DNA of 47,317 nucleotides, from assembly GCA_009775225.1 (NCBI GenBank), contig VSPE01000017.1, positions 1 to 47,317 on the forward strand, read 5' to 3'. A program made the position numbers and the translations under genes. Every line of letters starts with the position of its first letter. Position 1 is the first letter of the stretch. The notes under the pieces were generated by a model. The model was not told the DNA's origin, made no database searches, and worked only from the letters and a program-made list of their open reading frames with translations. Below are positions 26,259 through 35,505 of the stretch, piece by piece. The DNA comes from Muribaculaceae bacterium. Its GTDB lineage: Bacteria > Bacteroidota > Bacteroidia > Bacteroidales > Muribaculaceae.

Positions 26259-26655
26259 TGCGGTTCTGACGTGCTTCTGCTACAATCATAATAAGTTCGT
26301 CGCGCACATCCTGCGGCAGTTTGATTTGCCTCAGCTGCAGGCTGCGGGCCCAGCCGGCGATGTCGTCGGGGCGCATCGACAGAAGGATGTCGCGAAACTC
26401 CTCGGCCTGCTCTTCAGTATAGGCGTCAGGCTCTATTCCGGCATAGCGGTCGAGCTCTTCGTCGTCGTAATACTCGATTTTCTCGGACACTGATGCGAGG
26501 AGCGAGTCTTTCTCGCAGGTTATGTGCATACCGCAGCACTGCTGCTCGGGCTCACGCACCGGCGCTTTCTCCTCACCGTGCGTGAAGCGGTCGTGCAGGT
26601 AGAGCATCGCTCCGCCTGCAAGCAGTACCACCAGAAGAATAAGTGCTACCGTCAT
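26242..26655 (-). CDS. Small membrane-anchored protein with CCGMHxxC motif
   Basis: 137 residues; family not known to me by function. An N-terminal span (about 2-20) is followed by a charged linker, then the motif CCGMHITC near residues 40-47, which looks like a metal or cluster site, then a helical domain rich in D and E (YYDDEELDRYAG). It overlaps both aroA (4 bases) and the metal ABC permease (17 bases). The motif and neighbour suggest a link to metal handling, but this is only inference. Confidence 0.65.
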   Translation of the reverse strand: MTVALILLVVLLAGGAMLYLHDRFTHGEEKAPVREPEQQCCGMHITCEKDSLLASVSEKIEYYDDEELDRYAGIEPDAYTEEQAEEFRDILLSMRPDDIAGWARSLQLRQIKLPQDVRDELIMIVAEARQNRNVAVS

Positions 26656-27923
26656 GCCTCTTGTTCGTCGGCTTGCGGGATAGGGTCGGCGGGGTCGGCC
26701 AGACGGAAGCCTGCGCTCTCGAGCTGCTGCCAGAAAGCCGGATAAGATTTTTCCACTACCTCAACATCTTTCACTACAATGCCGGGCACAAACACCGCCA
26801 CAGCCGCGAGAGCCATAGCCATACGGTGGTCGCCGTAAGTGTCGAATACGGGCATGGTATGCACCGGTACGCGACGGCCGTCCCAAGAGAGCACGGTACC
26901 GTATACCTCGGTCTCTAGCAGACAGCCTATTTTCGCCATTTCGGCGCACAGGGCGGCTATGCGGTCACATTCCTTGTACCTCAGAGCCTCAATGCCCGAG
27001 AGTCGGAAAGGTATGCCGGTGAGGCAGCAAGAGACAACGAGTGCGGGCACGGCATCGGGCATGCCGGCCATGTCGGCGTCGAGGGAGTTGTAAAGGTCGG
27101 GTGTGGCCGAAAGCTCTGCCCCTTCGTCGGTAAACTCGGTGAGCACGCCCAGGCGCTCGAAGAGAGGCACCACGGCACTGTCGCCCTGCACGGTATCGGC
27201 GGAAAGACCTTCGAGAGTGACCCATCCGGCGGTTACAGCCGCAATCTCATACCAGAAGGCGGCGGCGCTCCAGTCGGGCTCGGCACAGTCGCAGGCGCGC
27301 AGGGGCGAACAGGGTACTTCCACCTTGTCGCGGTCGAAGTCCACGGCGACACCGTGGCGGCGCATAAGCTCGGCTGTCATGCTTATATAGGGGAGCGACT
27401 TGACATCGCCGAGAAGACTGAGGATAAGGTCGTTGTCGAGCAGAGGGGTTATCATCATCAGTGCCGAGACAAACTGCGAGCTCACCGAGGCGTCGATGTC
27501 GACAGAACCGCCCGAGAGCCGGCGTCCCGAGATTTTGAGCGGCGGGAAGCCTTCCTCGCCGGCATACTCGATGTCGGCGCCGAGCATACGCAGCACATGC
27601 ACAAGCGGTCCGAGCGGACGCTCGCACATACGCCGGGAGCCGGTGAGCACACAGCGGCATCCAGGAGTGGAGGCACACAGAGCCGTAAGAAAACGCATGG
27701 CAGTGCCAGCCGTACCCACATCTACAGTGGAGCCGTCGGAGGGCAGTCCGGCGGCAAGAATACCGGCCAGAACGGCGGTGTCGGCGCAGCCCTGGGCCGA
27801 AGGGTCGGCCTTGCGGCCGACTATATAATCCAATATAATCTGTCGCGCTCCTATGCTTTTGCTTGCGGGGAGCGCAACAGTGGTCTCAAGTATTTCCTCA
27901 GGGGGAAATATGCGGTAATCCAT
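26652..27923 (-). CDS. aroA: 3-phosphoshikimate 1-carboxyvinyltransferase (EPSP synthase)
   Basis: Sixth step of the shikimate pathway: joins phosphoenolpyruvate to shikimate-3-phosphate. 423 residues, complete. Typical motifs include VGTAGTAMRFLTAL (about 69-82), the SSQFVSALMM stretch and DTYGDHRMAMALA near the C-terminus. The opening shikimate-binding motif is LPASKSIGAR rather than the usual LPGSKSISNR. It lies 12 bases behind the patB-like gene. Confidence 0.92.
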   Translation of the reverse strand: MDYRIFPPEEILETTVALPASKSIGARQIILDYIVGRKADPSAQGCADTAVLAGILAAGLPSDGSTVDVGTAGTAMRFLTALCASTPGCRCVLTGSRRMCERPLGPLVHVLRMLGADIEYAGEEGFPPLKISGRRLSGGSVDIDASVSSQFVSALMMITPLLDNDLILSLLGDVKSLPYISMTAELMRRHGVAVDFDRDKVEVPCSPLRACDCAEPDWSAAAFWYEIAAVTAGWVTLEGLSADTVQGDSAVVPLFERLGVLTEFTDEGAELSATPDLYNSLDADMAGMPDAVPALVVSCCLTGIPFRLSGIEALRYKECDRIAALCAEMAKIGCLLETEVYGTVLSWDGRRVPVHTMPVFDTYGDHRMAMALAAVAVFVPGIVVKDVEVVEKSYPAFWQQLESAGFRLADPADPIPQADEQEA

Positions 27924-27935
27924 ATTTATTCAGAG

Positions 27936-29126
27936 TTAATTACAAGGAGCGCAGACTCCGCACACGGCAGCCCGCAGACTCTCGAGCGCTCCCGCGAGCA
28001 CGGCACGCGGCGTGCCCGCGTTAAGGCGCGCGAAGCCTACGCCCTGCGAGCCGAAGGTAGCCCCGTCGTTGAGTGCCAGGTGGGCCTTGTCGAGAAGCAT
28101 GTCCATTATTTCGCGCTGGCACATGTTGAGGCTGCGGAAATCGAGCCACAGCAGGAATGAAGCCTGCGGACGTATCACACGGATACCGGGTATATGTTCG
28201 CGGCAATAGTCAATCACGAAATCGATATTGCTCTGCACGTAGGCCAGCATCTGGTCGAGCCAAGTCTCGCCGTTGTTGTATGCCGCTTCGGCACCTATTG
28301 TGCTTATCATCACGGGCGAGTTGAACTCGTTCACTTCAAGCCAGTTGTAGAAAGGCTCGCGCAGCTCGGGGTTCTTCACCACCATCCATGAGCTTACAAG
28401 GCCGGGGATGTTGAAGGTCTTGGAGGGCGCACCGAGCATAATGCCTGTGGCACGGGCATCCTCACATGCGGCAAGGTAGGGTATGTGCTTGCGTCCTTCG
28501 AGCATGAGGTCGCCGTGAATTTCGTCGCTCACCACTACCATTCCGGCCTTGCGGCATATAGATGCGAGGCGGGCGAGAGTGTCAGCATCCCACTGTATTC
28601 CAATGGGGTTGTGCGGGTTGCAGAGCACGAGCATGCGGGGCTTTTCGGCAGCCACAATAGCTTCAAGGCCGTTGAAATCCATGCGGTAGGTGTCACCGTC
28701 GAAGATGAGGGGGTTCTCCACCACTCGGCGGCCATTGCCCTCCACCACAGTGCGGAATGGAGTATACACCGGGGGCTGTATTACCACCCCGTCGCCTTTC
28801 TGCGTGAAATAGTTTACAGCCAATGCAATACCCTTGACAACGCCGGGGATGAAGCATAGTTCCTCGCGAGCGATGCCGAAACGGTGGCGGCGCAGGTTCC
28901 AGTCGATAATCGACTGCCAGTAGCCGGCTGTGGCCTCGGAGTACCCGAGCACGGGATGTTTGAGACGATGCAGCAGAGCTTCGGTAATCTGCGGACACAC
29001 GGCAAAGTCGAGGTCGGCAATCCAGAGGGGAGTAAGGTCATGACGGCCGAAAACGCGGTCAAGCCTGTCGATTTTCACGGCAGCGGTGCCGTTACGGTCG
29101 ATGATATTGTCAAAATCGTATTGCAT
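27936..29126 (-). CDS. PatB/MalY-family cystathionine beta-lyase-type aminotransferase
   Basis: 396-residue fold-type I PLP enzyme. The cofactor lysine is K236 in GAPSKTFNIPG, with D201 in SDEIHGD contacting the pyridine nitrogen and a CNPHNPIG segment at 169-176. PatB enzymes split cystathionine or cysteine conjugates. A direct aminotransferase role is less likely given the MalY-like pattern. First gene of a long minus-strand run; the region just ahead carries three copies of an 18-base sequence. Confidence 0.85.
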   Translation of the reverse strand: MQYDFDNIIDRNGTAAVKIDRLDRVFGRHDLTPLWIADLDFAVCPQITEALLHRLKHPVLGYSEATAGYWQSIIDWNLRRHRFGIAREELCFIPGVVKGIALAVNYFTQKGDGVVIQPPVYTPFRTVVEGNGRRVVENPLIFDGDTYRMDFNGLEAIVAAEKPRMLVLCNPHNPIGIQWDADTLARLASICRKAGMVVVSDEIHGDLMLEGRKHIPYLAACEDARATGIMLGAPSKTFNIPGLVSSWMVVKNPELREPFYNWLEVNEFNSPVMISTIGAEAAYNNGETWLDQMLAYVQSNIDFVIDYCREHIPGIRVIRPQASFLLWLDFRSLNMCQREIMDMLLDKAHLALNDGATFGSQGVGFARLNAGTPRAVLAGALESLRAAVCGVCAPCN

Positions 29127-29143
29127 GGTATATTTCGTTATCT

Positions 29144-29288
29144 CCCAAACAATTAAAACAATTATTCATACATCTGAGATGTCGTTTGGGATTGATTGGT
29201 CTTGTTTATGCCCCAAACAATTAAAACAACCGTAAATCAATTATCTATCCGTCAGGAAAATTGTTTCTAATTGTTTTAACTGTTTGGG
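29144..29288. repeat. Triple 18-base repeat upstream of the patB-like gene
   Basis: CCCAAACAATTAAAACAA occurs at 29144-29161 and 29212-29229, and in reverse complement with one mismatch at 29271-29288. Copies 2 and 3 can form an 18-pair stem with a 41-base loop. The set fills the gap between the end of secA and the start of the patB-like gene, with copy 1 only 17 bases from that ATG. Confidence 0.8.
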
Positions 29289-29303
29289 ATTAAGGGACGG
29301 GCT

Positions 29304-32300
29304 TCAGAGGTCGCGGCCGTGGCAGTTCTTGTATTTCTTGCCAGAGCCGCAGGGGCACATGTCGTTACGGCCTACACGTATGCCTGCCTTTGCGGGCATG
29401 GGTTTCTCGCGCTCGGCCTGAGGCGCCGATGCAGCTGCACGCTGAGCGTCCTCGCCAGGAAGCGAAGCCTTGGACTCGCGGTAGTTCTGGCGCACACGAA
29501 GTTCCTCGCGGGTCTCTTTCACCTCGGGCTGACGGCGCTCCTGCTGCTGCTCACCGGGTGCCGAATGAGCGGCATCGGGAGCCTGACGCATGAAAATCTG
29601 ACCGCGCATGAGTGCGGCCACTGCCTTGGCGTTGAGGTTGCTGAGCATGTTTTCGAAGAGGTGGAACGATTCCACCTTGTATATCACGAGGGGGTCTTTC
29701 TGCTCGTAAGCGGCGTTCTGCACGCTCTGACGCAGCTGGTCGAGCTCGCGGAGGTGTTCCTTCCAGAGTTCGTCGATAGTGACGAGCATGAGAGCCTTGT
29801 GCCACTCCTTGATGATAGTGCGACATTCGTTTGCCACGGCCTTGCGGAGGTCTGTGCGGATATTGAACACACGCTTGCCGTCGGTGATAGGCACGAGGAT
29901 GAGTCCGTCGTAGTCGGTATTCTCGGCCATCTGGCTGATGACGGGCATGGCCACCTCGCGGATGCGGTCGCTCTTGCGGTCGAGAGCCTCGACTGCAGCT
30001 GCATGCAGGCGGTCAATTTTATCCTCGCGGCTGAGCGAGGCGTATTCTTCTTCGGTGAAGGGGGCCTCGATAGCGAGTACGCGGAAAATCTCCGTGCAGA
30101 GGTCGGGGTACTGTGCGGAGCTTTCGTTGTTTACGATGATGTTCTCTACGGTGTCGTATATCATGTTGGCTATATCGACACCAATGCGTTCGCCCAGCAC
30201 GGCGTGGCGGCGGCGCTCATATATGTATGTACGCTGCTTGTTCATCACGTCGTCGAATTCAAGGAGGCGCTTACGGATGCCGAAGTTGTTTTCCTCTACG
30301 CGCTTCTGTGCCTTCTCGATAGCATTGTTCACCATTTTATGCTCTATCATCTCTCCTTCCTTGTATCCGAGGCGGTCGAGCATACGCACTACCGAGTCGG
30401 TGGCAAAGAGGCGCATGAGCTGATCTTCGAACGACACGAAGAATACCGACGAACCGGGGTCGCCCTGACGGCCCGAACGGCCTCGGAGCTGACGGTCGAC
30501 ACGGCGCGACTCGTGGCGCTCGGTGCCTATGATAGCGAGACCTCCGGCCTCTTTCACCTCAGGAGTGAGCTTGATGTCGGTACCGCGGCCGGCCATGTTT
30601 GTGGCGATAGTGACCACACCCTTGCGACCTGCGAGAGCCACAACCTCGGCCTCGCGTTGGTGGAGCTTGGCATTGAGCACCTGCGCCTCGATTTTACGCA
30701 TGTCGAGCATGCGCTTGAGCAACTCGGATATTTCTACCGATGTGGTGCCTACGAGTACGGGCCGACCGGCTTCGCGGAGCTTGACAATCTCCTCGATTAC
30801 GGCGGCATACTTCTCTTTCTTGGTACGATACACGCGGTCGTTCATGTCGATGCGTGCAATGGGTCGGTTTGTGGGAATAGTGACCACATCGAGCTTGTAT
30901 ATATCCCAAAGCTCACCGGCCTCGGTCTCGGCCGTACCTGTCATACCGGCAAGCTTATGGTACATACGGAAGTAGTTCTGAAGCGTGATAGTGGCGAAAG
31001 TCTGTGTGGCAGCCTCAACCTTCACGCCTTCCTTGGCCTCGATAGCCTGGTGGAGACCGTCGGAGTAGCGACGGCCCTCCATGATACGGCCTGTCTGCTC
31101 GTCGACAATCTTCACTTTATTCTCGTCTACCACATACTCGATGTCGCGCTCGAAAAGTGTATATGCCTTGAGGAGCTGTGTAACGGTATGCACGCGCTCG
31201 CTCTTGACAGCATAGTTGGCCATGAGCTCGTCTTTCTTTTCCTGACGCTCGGCGGGGTCGGGAATGTGCTCAAGCTCCGAGAGCTGTGTGGTGATGTCGG
31301 GGAGGACGAAGAAATGGGGGTCCTGTGCGTGGCCTGTAAGCTCGTCGATACCTTTGTCGGTAAGCTCTACCGAGCGGTTCTTCTCGTCGATTACGAAGTA
31401 GAGAGGGTCGGTCACCACGGGCATTTCGCGCGAGTTGTCCTGAAGGTAGTGCGCCTCGGTCTGGAGCAGGATGTTCTTCATGCCTTCCTGGCTGAGGAAG
31501 CGAATGAGGGCGCTGTTCTTGGGCAGACCCTTGTATGCGCGGAAGAGGAGGAGCGCACCTTCTTTCTGCTGCTCCTTGTCGTCGGAAGCGAGCTTGGTCT
31601 TTGCTTCGGCGAGGATACCTGTCACGAGGCGCTGCTGCGCTTTCACCACCTTCTCCACATTGGCCTTGTAGTCGTTGAAGAGCTGGTCGTCGCCCTTGGG
31701 TACGGGGCCGGAGATGATGAGAGGCGTACGGGCGTCGTCGATAAGCACGGAGTCGACCTCATCGACGATTGCATAGTAGTGCTTGCGCTGCACCAGGTCG
31801 GCGGGCGACATAGCCATATTGTCGCGGAGGTAGTCGAAGCCGAATTCGTTGTTTGTGCCGTATGTGATGTCGCACTCATAGGCGGCTCGGCGCTGCGGAG
31901 TGTTGGGCTGGTGCTTGTCTATGCAGTCGACCGAAGCGCCGTGGAACATGTACAGCGGCCCCATCCACTCGGAGTCGCGCTTGGAGAGGTAGTCGTTGAC
32001 GGTTACCACATGCACGCCGCGGCCCGAGAGCGAGCGTAGGAACACAGGTAGTGTAGCCACGAGAGTCTTACCTTCGCCGGTAGCCATTTCAGCGATTTTG
32101 CCTTGATGCAGCACAATGCCGCCGATGAGCTGCACGTCGTAATGGGTCATGTCCCACTTCACTTCGTTGCCACCGGCCTGCCAGTGGTTGCGCCATATAG
32201 CCTTGTCGCCTTCTATGCTTACGAAGTCGCGGCCCTGTCCGGCAAGCTCGCGGTCGAAGTCGGTGGCAGTGACCTCGATAGTCTCCGAGGCGGCAAAGCG

Positions 32301-32657
32301 CGCCGATGTTTCGCGAACGGTGGCGAATACTATGGGGAGATGCTCGTTGAGCTTGTCTTCTATAATGTCGAGAATTTTCTTCTCGTGTTCGTCGATTTTA
32401 TCCCAAAGAGGCTGGCGCTTTTCGAAGGGAAGAGTGTCGACCTCGGCACGTAGCTGTGCTATGGCGTCGTTGTCGGCAGCGGTGGCGGCTTTGATATCCT
32501 CGCGCACGAGGTCTATCTGCCGGCGCAAGCCGTCGTTGTCGAGCTTCTGTACTTCGGGTATTTTCTCCTTGACTTTCTGGAGAATGGGGGCGATTGCTTT
32601 GAGGTCGCGTGTCGACTTGTCGCCGAAAACCTTCTTAAGGAATGAGGTAAATGACAT
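29304..32657 (-). CDS. secA: Protein translocase ATPase SecA
   Basis: 1117 residues, the motor of the Sec pathway. The nucleotide-binding motif MATGEGKT lies near residue 190, followed by the DEAD-like VDEVDSVLIDDART, the helicase motif GRGTDIKL and GRSGRQGDPGSS. The C-terminal zinc motif CPCGSGKKYKNCHG is intact. The protein is about 200 residues longer than E. coli SecA, as usual in Bacteroidetes, with added sequence in the first nucleotide-binding domain and at the C-terminus. It follows the phosphatase-like gene by 36 bases. Confidence 0.97.
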   Translation of the reverse strand: MSFTSFLKKVFGDKSTRDLKAIAPILQKVKEKIPEVQKLDNDGLRRQIDLVREDIKAATAADNDAIAQLRAEVDTLPFEKRQPLWDKIDEHEKKILDIIEDKLNEHLPIVFATVRETSARFAASETIEVTATDFDRELAGQGRDFVSIEGDKAIWRNHWQAGGNEVKWDMTHYDVQLIGGIVLHQGKIAEMATGEGKTLVATLPVFLRSLSGRGVHVVTVNDYLSKRDSEWMGPLYMFHGASVDCIDKHQPNTPQRRAAYECDITYGTNNEFGFDYLRDNMAMSPADLVQRKHYYAIVDEVDSVLIDDARTPLIISGPVPKGDDQLFNDYKANVEKVVKAQQRLVTGILAEAKTKLASDDKEQQKEGALLLFRAYKGLPKNSALIRFLSQEGMKNILLQTEAHYLQDNSREMPVVTDPLYFVIDEKNRSVELTDKGIDELTGHAQDPHFFVLPDITTQLSELEHIPDPAERQEKKDELMANYAVKSERVHTVTQLLKAYTLFERDIEYVVDENKVKIVDEQTGRIMEGRRYSDGLHQAIEAKEGVKVEAATQTFATITLQNYFRMYHKLAGMTGTAETEAGELWDIYKLDVVTIPTNRPIARIDMNDRVYRTKKEKYAAVIEEIVKLREAGRPVLVGTTSVEISELLKRMLDMRKIEAQVLNAKLHQREAEVVALAGRKGVVTIATNMAGRGTDIKLTPEVKEAGGLAIIGTERHESRRVDRQLRGRSGRQGDPGSSVFFVSFEDQLMRLFATDSVVRMLDRLGYKEGEMIEHKMVNNAIEKAQKRVEENNFGIRKRLLEFDDVMNKQRTYIYERRRHAVLGERIGVDIANMIYDTVENIIVNNESSAQYPDLCTEIFRVLAIEAPFTEEEYASLSREDKIDRLHAAAVEALDRKSDRIREVAMPVISQMAENTDYDGLILVPITDGKRVFNIRTDLRKAVANECRTIIKEWHKALMLVTIDELWKEHLRELDQLRQSVQNAAYEQKDPLVIYKVESFHLFENMLSNLNAKAVAALMRGQIFMRQAPDAAHSAPGEQQQERRQPEVKETREELRVRQNYRESKASLPGEDAQRAAASAPQAEREKPMPAKAGIRVGRNDMCPCGSGKKYKNCHGRDL

Positions 32658-32693
32658 ATATGGTGTTCTTTTTTTTGATTTATAGTCGGTTGC

Positions 32694-34328
32694 TTACTTC
32701 TTGGAGGAAAGAGGAAGTGCGGGAAGTGAAGCACCGTTAGGCGAGCGTATGCGGAGTATGCGGCACACAGTGGGAGCTATGGCCCTTGCATCGACGGTCT
32801 CGCCGATAGTCTGCGCCGGAACGCCGGGCGCCATGATGAAAACGGGTGCCGCCGAAGCAGCCACACGCTCCACCATAGGTATACGGTCGGCGCGGGGCAC
32901 GGAGTTGAAATCATCGACAAGCTCGAAGCCGGGAGCTACAGTCACCACCAAATCGCCGGCATGGGGGCCGTAGGTGTTGCGGCGTAGCGCCTCAGGCTGC
33001 TCGCCGGCATGGCCTTCGATGATTTCGTCGATAGTGTGTACGCGGTCTACACCTGTCATCTTGGCGAGGAAGGCGGCGGCCTCCGAGCGCAACTTGCGTT
33101 CGTCGAGCGAGCGCTCTTTTATGAGCTTGCGGTTAAGGAAAAACTGACCGTTGTGGTATGCCGACACGTAGTCGCCGTTGCCATACACGGCCATAAGGTA
33201 TATGTTCAGCAAGGATATGGCCTTGCGTGTGGAAAATTCTCCGAAAGGAATACCCCACTGCTCGTCGTCGCGGCGGCTCTGGCGTCGCGGCGGGGTTGCG
33301 GCAAGGAGCACCACGGTGTTGTCGAGGCCTACGCGGCGGTCGATATCGCTGAAGAGCTGTTCGAGATTGCGGTCGAGCTTTACGTAGGCGTCGAGCAGCT
33401 CGGGGCGGTTGTCGGGGTTCTTTCCGTAGGGGAAGGGCCGGAGTGTGTATGCGAGGCTGAGAACGTCGGTTACACCTTCGTGCTGACCCACGCGGAGGGT
33501 GGAGAGGAGGTCGGCGGCCACGGTGCTCACTTCGCGGTTTACCAGCGGCGAGGCGGTGAAAATGTCGAGTCTCAGCGGATTGGACGCGGGGAAGACGTAG
33601 CGGAAGGGGTAGCGGCGCAGGTGGTCGGGCAGGGCTGGATACAGCTCGGGGGCGAGCGAGGGCGTCCAGCTCATGGTGTCGAGCCTCATCGACAGCGGCG
33701 CGGTGCGGTTTCGTGTAGCCACGGCCACGGGCATTTCCTTGTAGTAGGTAGACGAAGCCCAGTTGCCGGTGCGGTGGTCGAGCCACAGGGCTGCGTTGGC
33801 CGCATGGCCTGCGAGTGCTATTGCCTGCGAGGCGGAGGGTGCCACGGCATATACCACATTGGTACCTCCGGCGGCTATGCGGGCCTCGTCGGCAAGGGTG
33901 CTTACCCTGAGGGCCGAGGGCGAGAAGCCGGAGTTGGTGAAGTTGCCGAGGATGTCTTTGTCGGAGAATGTCGACACGGGGCGCATGGCCGTGAGGTCGT
34001 AGCGGCGCTCGGCGGCGACTCCGCTGAGCGAGGGTGCGGCACCGCTCATCAGTGTGGCGGTGGCGGCTGTGGCGTCGAGCCCGAGGCCATAATCGGCATT
34101 TGCGATAAGCACGCCGTCGCGGCGGAGACGGTTGAAGCCCCCTTCGCCGAAACGTTCGCCGAGGAGGTCGAGGCAGTCGGTGTCGAGGCCGTCGACCATC
34201 ACAGTGAGCAACAGACGAGCCTGCGCGGGCTCGGCCGCCCCCAGGCTCAGAGCCGCGACACCGGTGACCAAGGCCATAAGTAGCCTTGTCACTTCGGGCG
34301 TATGCTTCTTAATATTTCTTTTACTCAC
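32694..34328 (-). CDS. Alkaline-phosphatase-superfamily protein, probably inactive
   Basis: 544 residues with an N-terminal signal or anchor (about 15-35). The first metal aspartate is visible in VMVDGLDTD, and GEGGFNRLRRDGV and the end of the nucleophile region follow the PafA-type pattern. At the nucleophile threonine position the sequence reads GLDATAATAT, and the expected DHG metal motif is replaced by LLAATPPRRQSR, so catalytic residues appear lost (alignment by eye). It overlaps lnb by 8 bases and precedes secA. A structural or regulatory role in the envelope is likely; function unknown. Confidence 0.75.
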   Translation of the reverse strand: MSKRNIKKHTPEVTRLLMALVTGVAALSLGAAEPAQARLLLTVMVDGLDTDCLDLLGERFGEGGFNRLRRDGVLIANADYGLGLDATAATATLMSGAAPSLSGVAAERRYDLTAMRPVSTFSDKDILGNFTNSGFSPSALRVSTLADEARIAAGGTNVVYAVAPSASQAIALAGHAANAALWLDHRTGNWASSTYYKEMPVAVATRNRTAPLSMRLDTMSWTPSLAPELYPALPDHLRRYPFRYVFPASNPLRLDIFTASPLVNREVSTVAADLLSTLRVGQHEGVTDVLSLAYTLRPFPYGKNPDNRPELLDAYVKLDRNLEQLFSDIDRRVGLDNTVVLLAATPPRRQSRRDDEQWGIPFGEFSTRKAISLLNIYLMAVYGNGDYVSAYHNGQFFLNRKLIKERSLDERKLRSEAAAFLAKMTGVDRVHTIDEIIEGHAGEQPEALRRNTYGPHAGDLVVTVAPGFELVDDFNSVPRADRIPMVERVAASAAPVFIMAPGVPAQTIGETVDARAIAPTVCRILRIRSPNGASLPALPLSSKK

Positions 34329-35505
34329 TGAGTGATAATCGTTTATTTATATACACATAGGATGCCGACCTCATCATTTCCGCTCCCAGGAGTGGTAAAA
34401 AAGCAGGGTTGGCCGACTGCGGCAGAAAGTACCATATAGCCAATAACGCCGTAAGCACTGCAAAGTTAGCGATTTGGTAGCAAATAAGTGTATTTTTTGC
34501 CTTTTTTATCCAAATAAGTGCCGGGACAGCCAGCGCAAGGGGGTTGAGCCACACGTAGAGCCAGTTGGGCGAAGTGGCCTCATGCACTGAGACAAAGATG
34601 AGAAAGGTGAGTACAAGTCCGGTGATGCCCACGCAGGCGAAAAGCACGGCGTCGAACCAGCGCGTTACACGGCGGCGGCGTATGTCGCGCAGGGTAAGCA
34701 GGGCTGAGACAGCGAAAAAGAGGCAGAACACGGCCAGGGGCGTCATATACCATGGCGTAGGGGCCAGCTCGGCGTTGAAGGGGTCGGTGTCGCACAGCAC
34801 GTGTGTGGCCTTGACGAGCGGCTTGCCTCCGACTGTGGCGCCGGCGAGCATACCGTCCAGCTCCACGGGCGTGAAGGCGAGTTCGCGGCGGTCGATGGTG
34901 TAGTCGATGCCGCTGCCCAGCGCGAGGTCGATGCCGAACTGGTACCAAGGGTAGCGCACGTGGTGCGCGCGCATCACATTGCGGAAGGTGGGTCGGAGCA
35001 ATGACTGCGCCTCAAAGGGTGCGGGAGCGAGGAGCACGGTGTCGCAGGCGGCCAGCTCCACGACACGGAGTGGCCTTGTGGCGCAGTTGTCTTTTACGTA
35101 GTTGTAGCGGTATACGGCGTTCTCGGGCCTTACGTTGCGGCGGAGCGCCTCTACCAGACGCGCTTTCTGCCTGCTGTCGAAGTTCAGCTCATGTGCCACC
35201 ACACGCCGTCCCTGCTCATGGTAGGGATAGAGGAATGGCTCGGTAGGCCATTCGACGGCCATGTAGTCGGTCTCGCCCTTTACGAAGCGGTACACGAAGT
35301 TGGGGGCGTCGAAGTCGAACACTCCGAAGTTATACGAGCGCGAAGGCTGCCCCTTGATATCCACCACTATCGCCGCATGTCCGTCCAGCTCGAAGATTTC
35401 GGGGCCGGCGTAAATGTTTACGAAATAGATGGTGGTGTCGGCATCGGCACCCTTTGCAGCAAGGAGCATCGAGAGCGACATCAGAAGGGCGAGGAGGCGT
35501 TTCAC
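34321..35505 (-). CDS. lnb: Lipoprotein N-acyltransferase Lnb-like (DUF4105/Lnb_N)
   Basis: 394 residues starting at a GTG (35505) that overlaps the queE stop as GTGA. A signal peptide is followed by a periplasmic domain with the conserved DGHAAIVV histidine (near residue 40) and DNCATRPLR cysteine (near 137), then four to five membrane spans in the C-terminal half. This domain was formerly DUF4105; the Bacteroides enzyme adds the third acyl chain to lipoproteins. I recall the same order beside secA in Bacteroides, which supports the call. Catalytic assignment of H and C is inference. Confidence 0.75.
   Translation of the reverse strand: MKRLLALLMSLSMLLAAKGADADTTIYFVNIYAGPEIFELDGHAAIVVDIKGQPSRSYNFGVFDFDAPNFVYRFVKGETDYMAVEWPTEPFLYPYHEQGRRVVAHELNFDSRQKARLVEALRRNVRPENAVYRYNYVKDNCATRPLRVVELAACDTVLLAPAPFEAQSLLRPTFRNVMRAHHVRYPWYQFGIDLALGSGIDYTIDRRELAFTPVELDGMLAGATVGGKPLVKATHVLCDTDPFNAELAPTPWYMTPLAVFCLFFAVSALLTLRDIRRRRVTRWFDAVLFACVGITGLVLTFLIFVSVHEATSPNWLYVWLNPLALAVPALIWIKKAKNTLICYQIANFAVLTALLAIWYFLPQSANPAFLPLLGAEMMRSASYVYINKRLSLSE

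Noticed and set aside
29319..32039. 906-codon open frame on the plus strand opposite secA
   Set aside because: A shadow of the GC-rich secA sequence, with no recognisable domain.
33009..34283. 424-codon open frame opposite the phosphatase-like gene
   Set aside because: Antisense shadow; composition is Gly/Val/Glu-rich noise and has no neighbours on that strand.
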